From positions 124,001 to 188,000 of the forward strand of contig NZ_KB908295.1 in the NCBI RefSeq assembly GCF_000382425.1: a DNA stretch of 64,000 nt, in the 5' to 3' direction. Below are positions 33,840-41,354 of this stretch, piece by piece. The notes beneath the pieces were generated by a model. That model was given only the letters and a program-made list of their open reading frames with translations, was not told the DNA's origin and did not search any database. Positions within the stretch are counted from its first letter, which is position 1, and each line of letters opens with the position of its first letter. A program made the translations under genes and the position numbers. Source of the stretch: Empedobacter brevis NBRC 14943 = ATCC 43319. GTDB lineage: Bacteria > Bacteroidota > Bacteroidia > Flavobacteriales > Weeksellaceae.

Positions 33840-35499
33840 ATCTCTTTACATTTTATTTTTTATTTTATTCTCTTTTGCTTCTTGTGGGGTACGGAAAGCT
33901 TTGGAAGATCGCCCGGATCTGTCTTTTTACAATTCAAAGGATTATATTCGTCATGAAGTAAATGATTCTTTATTCTATATTGGAAATAATTTTTTACAAA
34001 AGAATGAAGCTCAAAATTGGGAGCTTTTTGTTTCTGGGGATCCACTGGAAATAGGTCAAAAAACGGGTGTTTTGACAAAGGAATTATACGAATTTCAGGA
34101 ACAAGCGTTCATGCATTTAATTACAGATTTTATTCCTTCTGAAAAAAGAAGAAAATTCCTTTTCAAAGTTTTGAAATTTTATAATCGAAAGTTGCATCAC
34201 TACATCAATAATGAATATAAAGCCCAAATTTATGGACTTTCTGAATCGTCTGGAAATCAGTATGATTCGTTAATGGATAAGTATAATCGAAATCTTTTTC
34301 TTCATGGAGCACACGATATCGGGCATGCAATGAATGATTTAATGCTTGTGGGGTGCTCTTCTTTGGCCGTCTGGGACAATAAATCGGAGGATAAAGGATT
34401 GTTAATTGGCCGTAATTTTGATTTTTATGCCAATGATGATTTTGCTAAAAATAAAATAATTTCATTTGTGAAACCAGATAGAGGTTTTCCTTATATGTCG
34501 GTGACTTGGGGAGGAATGATTGGAGTTTCATCCGGAATGAATTTAGAAGGACTTACAGTAACCATTAACGCAGGGAAATCATCAATTCCTCTTAAAGCCA
34601 AAACACCAATTTCACTTGTTGCGCTAGAAATTTTACAATATGCCTCTACAATTGATGAAGCCATTGAAATCGCAAAAAATAAAAAAGTTTTTGTTTCTGA
34701 AAGTATTATGGTTGGAAGCCAAAAAGATCATCGTGCTGTTTTAATTGAAATTTCACCAAAGAAGTTTGGTGTTTACAGGGTTCAAAATCAATCTTATTTA
34801 GCTTGTACAAATCATTTTCAAAGTGAAGAGTATAGAGATGATACACGAAATAATAGACAACAAAAAGAAAGTCATTCGGTTTATCGTTTCGAAAAAATAG
34901 AAGAAGAGTTAGCAGAGCAAAATCAATTGAATCCTAAAAAAATGGTTGATCTATTGCGAGAAACAAATGGCCTTAAAAATATGAAATTAGGTTACGGAAA
35001 CGAGAAAGCACTCAATCAGTTGCTGGCACATCATGCAGTGGTTTTTCAACCTGATAAACGGTTGGTATGGATCTCTTCTAATCCCTACCAATTGGGAGAA
35101 TTTACAGCATATGATTTGAATAAAATTTTTAACGACTCTATTTTAAATTATAAAATGAGCGTGGATAGTTTGCGCATTGAAAAAGATAAATTTCTTTTGA
35201 CAAAAGAGTATGCAAATTATGAACAATATCGAATTCAGAATTTGAAGCTGACTAAATTATTAGAAGAGAAAAAAGAGATAAAAGAAAATGTTCTCACAAG
35301 CTATATTCAAAATAATCCTGATTTTTGGAAAGTTTATGCGTTGGTTGGGGATTATTATTTTCAACAGAAAGATTATCAGCAAGCAGTTATTTATTATAAA
35401 TTAGCATTAACGAAAGAAATCACGACGACTCCGGATCGAAATAAAACAGAGAAAAAGCTATCAAAATGTATTCGCAAAATAGCCCACAGAAAGCAATAG
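33832..35499 (+). CDS. C45-type Ntn hydrolase / acyltransferase-like lipoprotein
   Basis: This 555-residue protein has a lipoprotein signal (lipobox FASC, C18) and an acyl-CoA:6-aminopenicillanate acyltransferase-like Ntn domain. MLVGCSSLAVW contains the predicted nucleophile C175 after Gly, where such precursors self-cleave; GRNFDFYANDD and GVSSGMNLEGLTVTINAG match the family. It ends with a TPR-like segment (YALVGDYYFQQKDYQQAV). As an outer-membrane-facing acyltransferase or amidase, it is one candidate for final ester formation. An ATG at 33820 is also possible; 33832 gives the better signal peptide. Confidence 0.83.
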   Translation: MNKSLYILFFILFSFASCGVRKALEDRPDLSFYNSKDYIRHEVNDSLFYIGNNFLQKNEAQNWELFVSGDPLEIGQKTGVLTKELYEFQEQAFMHLITDFIPSEKRRKFLFKVLKFYNRKLHHYINNEYKAQIYGLSESSGNQYDSLMDKYNRNLFLHGAHDIGHAMNDLMLVGCSSLAVWDNKSEDKGLLIGRNFDFYANDDFAKNKIISFVKPDRGFPYMSVTWGGMIGVSSGMNLEGLTVTINAGKSSIPLKAKTPISLVALEILQYASTIDEAIEIAKNKKVFVSESIMVGSQKDHRAVLIEISPKKFGVYRVQNQSYLACTNHFQSEEYRDDTRNNRQQKESHSVYRFEKIEEELAEQNQLNPKKMVDLLRETNGLKNMKLGYGNEKALNQLLAHHAVVFQPDKRLVWISSNPYQLGEFTAYDLNKIFNDSILNYKMSVDSLRIEKDKFLLTKEYANYEQYRIQNLKLTKLLEEKKEIKENVLTSYIQNNPDFWKVYALVGDYYFQQKDYQQAVIYYKLALTKEITTTPDRNKTEKKLSKCIRKIAHRKQ

Positions 35500-36779
35500 A
35501 ATATTGTTCGGTTGAAGAAATAAAAGAATTTCAAAATCAGAAATTGATAAAACAAATAGCTTATTTAGCTGCACATTCTAAATTTTATCAAACATTATTT
35601 CAAGAGAATAATATCGATTGGAGATCAATTCAATCCATCGATGATCTAAAGTTGATTCCGGTTACAACGAAAAACGATTTACAACAACATAACCTTGATT
35701 TCTTATGTGTTTCACAACATGAAATTATTGATTATTCAACGACTTCGGGAACGCTGGGAGATCCTGTAACTTTTGGATTGACAGATAAAGATTTGGAACG
35801 ACTGGCTGAAAATGAGTACAATTCGTTTCAACGAATCGGTGTGAAAAAAGGAGATGTGGTACAATTAATGACAACTATTGACCGTCGTTTTATGGCAGGT
35901 TTAGCTTATTTCCTTGGCTTGCGAAAATTAGGAGCAGGCGTGATTCGTGTTGGAGCAGGCGTTCCGCAATTACAATGGGATTCAATTTTAAAATATAAAC
36001 CTAAATTTTTAGTCGCAGTTCCCTCATTTTTACTAAAAATGTTGGATTATGCAGAAAAAAATAATATTGACTATCAAAGTTCGGGTGTAAAAGCTGTTTT
36101 GTGTATTGGAGAGTCATTGCGAGACAAAGATTTGGGCGCTTCGTTGTTATCCCAAAAAATTACATCAAAATGGAACATTCAACTTTTTTCTACATATGCT
36201 TCAACTGAAATGAGTACTGCTTTTACAGAATGTAAAGAAGGTGTAGGAGGGCATCACCAACCTGATTTGATTATTACAGAGATTTTAGATGAAAATAATA
36301 AGGAGGTTGCTGACGGAGAATTAGGAGAATTGACCATTACAACTTTAGGAATAGAAGGAATGCCATTGTTGCGTTTCAAAACCGGAGATTTGTTACGGAA
36401 GCATTCGGAGCAATGTATTTGTGGAAGTAATTCGTACCGATTAGGTCCTGTGGAAGGGCGTAAACAACATATGATTAAATACAAAGGAACGACATTGTAT
36501 CCACCTGCTTTGCATGATATTTTAAATCATTTTGATGAAGTCAGTTTGCATTTGATTGAAATTTATTCAAATGAGCTAGGGACAGATGAAATTTTAATTC
36601 GATTAGTTTCGAGCGACGAAACAGATGAATTTTTAACAAAGATTAAAGATTATTTCAGAGCAAAACTAAGGGTGACACCATCGATTAAGTTTGAAACGTT
36701 TCAAGAATTACAGTCGGTGATTTTTAAACCGGAGAGTCGAAAACCACTTACTTTTATTGATTATAGAGAAAATAGTTAA
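35466..36779 (+). CDS. PaaK-like AMP-binding acyl-CoA/ACP ligase
   Basis: This 437-residue adenylate-forming enzyme of the phenylacetate-CoA ligase family has the P-loop YSTTSGTLGDPVTFG, STYASTEM, LRFKTGDL and GPVEGRKQHMIKYKGTTLYP. It would activate an aryl acid such as 4-coumarate from the ammonia-lyase and load it on CoA or an ACP. It is the only adenylating enzyme in the cluster. It overlaps the C45 gene by 34 bp and is the last gene before a strong terminator, marking the operon end. Confidence 0.88.
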   Translation: MYSQNSPQKAIEYCSVEEIKEFQNQKLIKQIAYLAAHSKFYQTLFQENNIDWRSIQSIDDLKLIPVTTKNDLQQHNLDFLCVSQHEIIDYSTTSGTLGDPVTFGLTDKDLERLAENEYNSFQRIGVKKGDVVQLMTTIDRRFMAGLAYFLGLRKLGAGVIRVGAGVPQLQWDSILKYKPKFLVAVPSFLLKMLDYAEKNNIDYQSSGVKAVLCIGESLRDKDLGASLLSQKITSKWNIQLFSTYASTEMSTAFTECKEGVGGHHQPDLIITEILDENNKEVADGELGELTITTLGIEGMPLLRFKTGDLLRKHSEQCICGSNSYRLGPVEGRKQHMIKYKGTTLYPPALHDILNHFDEVSLHLIEIYSNELGTDEILIRLVSSDETDEFLTKIKDYFRAKLRVTPSIKFETFQELQSVIFKPESRKPLTFIDYRENS

Positions 36780-36804
36780 AGTAAATGGATGGAGAAACAT
36801 ATTC

Positions 36805-36844
36805 ATAATAAAAAAGCACTTTGATCAAAGTGCTTTTTTATTAT
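36805..36844. terminator. Bidirectional terminator closing the flexirubin operon
   Basis: A 40-bp perfect palindrome around GCACTTTGATCAAAGTGC with A-rich and T-rich arms. It lies 25 bp after the last pigment gene and reaches into the stop codon of the convergent kinase-like gene, so it can terminate both transcripts. Confidence 0.8.
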
Positions 36845-37620
36845 TTTCTTCCTATAAAAGCTTTTAATTTCTTTTTTCGGGCTTGTTTTGTATGAAACTT
36901 AAGTTGAAATTCTTGTGTTTTATTCCACATAGAATCAATCACTTCTTTTTCTGACTTTTTGATAAGATGGGCATATTCTTTTCCCATTATTTCAATCATT
37001 TCTTTGTAAGGAGTAAGGCGCGCAAAATTCTTCATTCGTAAGTCGAAATCCATTGTATCATGGAAATTCATACGATTTAAATCAACCAAATAAAACTCGT
37101 ATTGATTTTCGCCGGTTTTTTTAATTAATGTATTTCCGGGAGAATGATCCAAAAATTCTATTCCTGCCTCGTGTAAATCAAATGTAAATCTTGAGAATTG
37201 TTGCAGAATTTCTTTGCGATTTGGATAATCGGGAATTTCTACTAATTCGCGGTAAGTCAAATCTGCTGACACTAATTCACATACATAATAACTATCCAAT
37301 AAAGAAAAAGGAGTTCTATTTTCAACATAGGCAATTGGAAATGGAGTGTTAAATCCTAACTTAATCAAACTTTCAGCATATTCAAACGAACGTTCTGCTT
37401 TCGATTTTCGAAAGAATTTATAAACAAATTTATTGACAAGATTTGGAATTTTGAACGATTTTATCGTTGCAATTTTACCTGATTGTAATGTAGTTTGTTT
37501 GATAGAGTTTCTTGTTCCTTTCGCAATGTAAGTGTCAATTGTATCGAATGTATTTACAATAGATTCAATTTCTTTTTTTGTTGTTGGAAAATTATGATTT
37601 AGAACAATTTTTTGCGTCAT
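36841..37620 (-). CDS. Kdo/WaaP-type lipopolysaccharide kinase family protein
   Basis: This 259-residue protein has a eukaryotic-kinase-like fold of the Kdo kinase/WaaP group: Lys in ATIKSFK (K54), catalytic loop FLDHSPGNTLI (D158, N163) and metal Asp in YLVDLNRM (D180). These kinases phosphorylate Kdo or heptose in the lipopolysaccharide core. It converges on the flexirubin operon and is divergent from the DUF5672 gene, which is also envelope-related. Substrate not determined. Confidence 0.85.
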   Translation of the reverse strand: MTQKIVLNHNFPTTKKEIESIVNTFDTIDTYIAKGTRNSIKQTTLQSGKIATIKSFKIPNLVNKFVYKFFRKSKAERSFEYAESLIKLGFNTPFPIAYVENRTPFSLLDSYYVCELVSADLTYRELVEIPDYPNRKEILQQFSRFTFDLHEAGIEFLDHSPGNTLIKKTGENQYEFYLVDLNRMNFHDTMDFDLRMKNFARLTPYKEMIEIMGKEYAHLIKKSEKEVIDSMWNKTQEFQLKFHTKQARKKKLKAFIGRK

Positions 37621-37666
37621 TGTTATGAGTACTTATACTATATATAGATTTAATCTATGATTTGTA

Positions 37667-37695
37667 TTGAAGTGTCAAAGATATGCTTATTTTTG
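37667..37695 (+). promoter_or_regulatory. Promoter of the DUF5672 gene
   Basis: TTG at 37667-37669 and TATTTTTG at 37688-37695 with 18 bp between them. Transcription would start near 37701, which makes the first possible ATG (37657) untranscribed and supports ATG 37717. Confidence 0.5.
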
Positions 37696-37716
37696 CGGAA
37701 AAGTATTCTCGGTATA

Positions 37717-38511
37717 ATGAATAATTTAAAGAAAGTTGGGATTGTTGTCCCAATTTATAGAGATTTTTTAGACGAATTTGAAAAAAAATCATTACAAAGT
37801 ATTATCCGTCATTTTAATGATTTAGAAATAATTTTCGCCGCTCCCGAAGGTTTGACTACTTCAAACTACACTTCTTTTCTAGATAAAATGAATCATTATC
37901 GCATTGAATATTTTAATTCAAATTGCTTCGAATCGATAGATGCTTATAACCAATTATTATTAGACGAAAAGTTTTATCAGGCATTTAAAGATTTTGAATT
38001 TATATTGATTTGTCAATTGGATGTCTATGTTTTTAAAAATGAATTGAATTATTGGTGTAATGAAGGTTACGATTATGTTGGAGCTCCTTGGATTGGGAGT
38101 GAGCGTAATTTTATTAATTTAACTTTTGAAAAAGTAAATGAGATAATTCAGAAAATAAAAGGAAAAAAGCCTAAGAATACAGAGCGTCTATTTAAGGTAG
38201 GTAATGGAGGTTTTTCCTTGCGAAAAACAAAGAAGTTTATTCAGATAGCGAAAGAAGAGTCACATCAAATCAAATTATTTTTAGAGACAAAACCTGATTC
38301 GGATTATCATATAGAAGATGTTTTTTGGTCGTTATATGTACCCCAAAAATATACAGACTATAAAATTCCTGATTGGCAACAAGCTTTGAAATTTTGTATG
38401 GATAGAAAACCTAAAAAATCGCTACAATTGAATAACAACAAGTTACCTATGGCATGTCATCGGTTTAATCAGCCGAAACCTTACAGGTTTTGGAAGAAAT
38501 ATATCGAATAA
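37717..38511 (+). CDS. DUF5672 glycosyltransferase-like protein
   Basis: This 264-residue protein has a GT-A-like start (VGIVVPIYRDFLDEFE), ILICQLDVYVF with a DxY/DxD-like acidic site, DYVGAPWIGSERNF and VGNGGFSLRKTKKF, all hallmarks of DUF5672. The neighbouring Kdo-type kinase suggests lipopolysaccharide or capsule work. ATG 37717 is preferred because the frame upstream passes through the promoter. Confidence 0.85.
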   Translation: MNNLKKVGIVVPIYRDFLDEFEKKSLQSIIRHFNDLEIIFAAPEGLTTSNYTSFLDKMNHYRIEYFNSNCFESIDAYNQLLLDEKFYQAFKDFEFILICQLDVYVFKNELNYWCNEGYDYVGAPWIGSERNFINLTFEKVNEIIQKIKGKKPKNTERLFKVGNGGFSLRKTKKFIQIAKEESHQIKLFLETKPDSDYHIEDVFWSLYVPQKYTDYKIPDWQQALKFCMDRKPKKSLQLNNNKLPMACHRFNQPKPYRFWKKYIE

Positions 38512-38644
38512 TCAATTGAATTGACTAAATGAAGTTACAGAATTAGTGATTTCTTAAACCTTCATCATGAAGATTTTAAAACGCTAATTCGAAATATAGC
38601 TCAAAAACCTTAAGTTAAATAATGTAGATTTAATTTTCCTATAA

Positions 38645-38652
38645 TAACTTTG
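38645..38652 (+). promoter_or_regulatory. Candidate -7 box of tsaC
   Basis: TAACTTTG followed by CA fits TAnnTTTG and lies 24 bp before ATG 38677. The -33 region is not clear. Confidence 0.45.
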
Positions 38653-38676
38653 CAATCAAATTTATAAAATCAAAAA

Positions 38677-39234
38677 ATGTCAGATATAAATGAAATTGTA
38701 GCGAAACTAAAACAAGGAAAAACAATGCTTTATCCTACAGACACAATTCTTGGATTAGGATGTGACGCAAGAAATGAAGCTGCAATCGAAAAAATTTATC
38801 AGATAAAGAACCGTCCTTCTTCAAAATCTTTAATCATTTTGGTCGATTCACCACGTATGTTACAAGATATTGTTGAGGTACCGGAACTGGCTTGGGATTT
38901 AATTGACTTGAATGAAAAACCAATTACCATTATTTATGATAATCCAAAAGGTTTACCAAAATCGTTGATAGCGGAAGATAATACCATTGCAATTCGCTTG
39001 ACGGAAGATTTGTTTTGTAAAAAAATTATTGGAAAATTAGGAGGGCCAATCGTGTCAACATCTGCTAATTTATCTGGAGAATCATCTCCAAAAGTCTTTT
39101 CGGAAGTTAATCCTGAAATTTTAGAACGTGTGGACTTTTATCCTGAAGAAACAAAAACCTTTGTTCCTCAGTTTACTGCATCAACGATAATTAAATTAGG
39201 TCTGGATAACGAAGTAAAAGTTATTAGAGAGTAG
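38677..39234 (+). CDS. tsaC: L-threonylcarbamoyladenylate synthase (TsaC/YrdC)
   Basis: This 185-residue single-domain YrdC protein makes threonylcarbamoyl-AMP for the t6A modification of ANN-decoding tRNAs. LYPTDTILGLGCDARN, IYQIKNRPSSKSLIILV (KxR-SxK active site), ITIIYDNP, AIRLTEDLFC and GGPIVSTSANLSGE are all intact. Length is normal for the short (TsaC) form without the Sua5 extension. The CCA-adding enzyme gene follows 31 bp downstream with its own promoter box. Confidence 0.95.
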   Translation: MSDINEIVAKLKQGKTMLYPTDTILGLGCDARNEAAIEKIYQIKNRPSSKSLIILVDSPRMLQDIVEVPELAWDLIDLNEKPITIIYDNPKGLPKSLIAEDNTIAIRLTEDLFCKKIIGKLGGPIVSTSANLSGESSPKVFSEVNPEILERVDFYPEETKTFVPQFTASTIIKLGLDNEVKVIRE

Positions 39235-39253
39235 TTTTTTATTTCAAAACATA

Positions 39254-39261
39254 TACTTTTG
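39254..39261 (+). promoter_or_regulatory. Candidate -7 box of the tRNA nucleotidyltransferase gene
   Basis: TACTTTTG ends only 4 bp before ATG 39266. If used, transcription would start at or next to the A of the ATG, giving a leaderless or near-leaderless mRNA. Confidence 0.4.
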
Positions 39262-39265
39262 CAGA

Positions 39266-40687
39266 ATGAAAATCTTAGAAGCCGTATCAAATCCAATTTT
39301 TAAAAGTGTAGCAGAAGTTGCGGATGAAATCAGCCAAGAAACTTATGTAGTTGGAGGATTTGTACGCGATTATTTACTAAATCGTGGCCAGAAGAAGGAC
39401 ATTGATTTTGTAACTGTTGGAAATGGAATTTTATTAGCGAAAGAATTAGCAAATAAATTAGGAAATACATCACAAGTGTCTGTTTTTAAGCGTTTCGGAA
39501 CAGCGATGTTTAAATACGAACAAACAGAATTAGAATTTGTGGGAGCTCGCAAAGAAAGTTATTCTGAAGATAGTCGAAAACCTCATGTAGAGGATGGAAC
39601 TTTAGAAGATGATCAAAAGCGTCGTGATTTTACCATTAATACATTGGCAATTTCAATGAATAAAGAGACTTTCGGTGAATTAATAGATCCTTTTAATGGA
39701 ATTGAAGATTTGAATAATAAAATAATCAAAACACCATTAGAACCAAATGTAACGTATTCTGATGATCCTTTACGTATGATGCGTGCGATTCGTTTTGCAG
39801 CACAATTAAATTTTGAAATCGAAAAAGATTCTTTTCAGGCAATAATTGATAACGCTGAACGTATTAATATTGTATCTTTTGAACGTGTAATGGACGAATT
39901 TCAGAAAATTATGATGACCGATAAACCTTCGGTCGGATTATTGCTGTTGGAACAATCAGGATTAATGCAACATATTTTACCAGAATTAGTTGCATTGAAA
40001 GGGATAGAAGAGGTTGAAGGACAGAAACATAAAGATAATTTTTATCACACTTTGGAAGTGGTAGACAATATCTCCGTAAATACGGACAACGTGTGGTTAC
40101 GTTGGGCAGCATTATTACATGATATTGGAAAAGCGGTAACCAAGCGTTTTGATAAAAAAGTAGGTTGGACATTTCATTCTCACGAATTTGTTGGATCTAA
40201 AATGGTGGTTAAATTATTTAGAAGATTAAAATTACCATTAGGACCACAGATGAAATATGTGCAGAAGTTAGTCATGATGAGTTCTCGCCCGATTGCTGTA
40301 GTAACAGATGAAGCAACCGATTCGTCTTTACGTCGATTATTATTCGATGCGGGTGATGATTTTGATGACTTAATCACGCTTTGTAAAGCTGATATAACAA
40401 CGAAAAATGCAAAAAAACAAAAACGTTTTAAACAAAATTTTGAAGTTGTTGAACAAAAAATAAAAGATGTTGAAGAACGCGACAGAGTTCGTAATTTTCA
40501 ACCACCGATTTCAGGGGAACAAATTATGGAAATATTTGATATTCAACCTGGAAGAGAAATAGGGATTCTTAAAAATGCCATTAAAGAAGCTATCTTAGAA
40601 GGAGAGGTAGAAAATAATTATAATTCTGCTTTAGAATTTGTAATTAATATGGGAAAAGATTTAAATTTGGAACCGAAAAATATTTAG
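39266..40687 (+). CDS. cca: CCA tRNA nucleotidyltransferase with HD domain
   Basis: This 473-residue enzyme adds or repairs the 3' CCA of tRNA. The class II nucleotidyltransferase head has GGFVRDYLL and the metal motif DIDFV, then RRDFTINTLA, DPLRMMRAIRFA. From about residue 255 there is an HD phosphohydrolase domain (HTLEVVDN, LLHDIGKA). The Bacteroidota form of this length usually has both. It is followed after 3 bp by a pRiA4b-like gene with a GTG start. Confidence 0.95.
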   Translation: MKILEAVSNPIFKSVAEVADEISQETYVVGGFVRDYLLNRGQKKDIDFVTVGNGILLAKELANKLGNTSQVSVFKRFGTAMFKYEQTELEFVGARKESYSEDSRKPHVEDGTLEDDQKRRDFTINTLAISMNKETFGELIDPFNGIEDLNNKIIKTPLEPNVTYSDDPLRMMRAIRFAAQLNFEIEKDSFQAIIDNAERINIVSFERVMDEFQKIMMTDKPSVGLLLLEQSGLMQHILPELVALKGIEEVEGQKHKDNFYHTLEVVDNISVNTDNVWLRWAALLHDIGKAVTKRFDKKVGWTFHSHEFVGSKMVVKLFRRLKLPLGPQMKYVQKLVMMSSRPIAVVTDEATDSSLRRLLFDAGDDFDDLITLCKADITTKNAKKQKRFKQNFEVVEQKIKDVEERDRVRNFQPPISGEQIMEIFDIQPGREIGILKNAIKEAILEGEVENNYNSALEFVINMGKDLNLEPKNI

Positions 40688-40690
40688 AAA

Positions 40691-41203
40691 GTGATATATA
40701 AAATTCGTGTATTCCTTGACGCAAAAGAGGATGTTTTTAGAGACATAGAAATTAAAGAGAAGCAAACATTATTTACATTGTACAAAGGTATCATTAGTGC
40801 TTTTAGTTTACAAGGTGAAGAGTTGGCATCATTCTATGAATTAGATGAAGATGGAAACCAAACAAAAGAAATTCCTTTAGAGGATATGTCTGATGATGGA
40901 ACTGATGAAACAATGGCAGATTTCTATATCAAAGAAGCTTTTGCTAATCAAGGCGATCGTATGGCTTTTGTATATGATTTTATGGAAATGTGGACATTTG
41001 TTGCTGAATTAGTTGCTGTAGAGGACAAACCTGCAGTTCTTAATTATCCGCTGACAGTTTACCGTTTTGGTTCAATGCCTTTGAAAGCACCTAAAAAAGA
41101 TTTATTAGTTGATTTGGATGATGAAGATGAGATAGATTTTGCTGAAGATGCCGAATTGAATGATTTACAAATTGACGAAGATTTAGATGTTGATGATTTA
41201 TAA
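40691..41203 (+). CDS. pRiA4b ORF-3-like / IS1096 passenger TnpR-family protein
   Basis: This 170-residue acidic protein starts at GTG 40691 and has IYKIRVFLDAKEDVFRDIEIKEKQTLFTLYKGIISAF and FVYDFMEMWTFVAELVAV, typical of the pRiA4b ORF-3-like family. The C-terminus is almost all Asp/Glu. The family name comes from a plasmid and an IS passenger gene, but no transposase or inverted repeats are near, so this is a chromosomal member of unknown function, probably co-transcribed with cca. Confidence 0.82.
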   Translation: MIYKIRVFLDAKEDVFRDIEIKEKQTLFTLYKGIISAFSLQGEELASFYELDEDGNQTKEIPLEDMSDDGTDETMADFYIKEAFANQGDRMAFVYDFMEMWTFVAELVAVEDKPAVLNYPLTVYRFGSMPLKAPKKDLLVDLDDEDEIDFAEDAELNDLQIDEDLDVDDL

Positions 41204-41230
41204 AAATGGCAATAAATCAACTCATATATG

Positions 41231-41264
41231 AAAAAATCTGAATGGAAACATTCAGATTTTTTTT
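41231..41264 (+). terminator. Intrinsic terminator of the cca operon
   Basis: Arms 41231-41244 and 41249-41262 (AATCTGAATG/CATTCAGATT) around GAAA, followed by a T run. Confidence 0.85.
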
Positions 41265-41354
41265 ATGCGTATTAATCAATTATTTAATCATTATTTTCAT
41301 TTCTCAGGCAACCTTTTTTGCGTAACTTGCATCTACTCATAAAAGATAAACTCT

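Noticed and set aside
40691-41203. IS1096-type mobile element
   Set aside because: Only the passenger-like family protein is present; no transposase, terminal repeats or target duplication.
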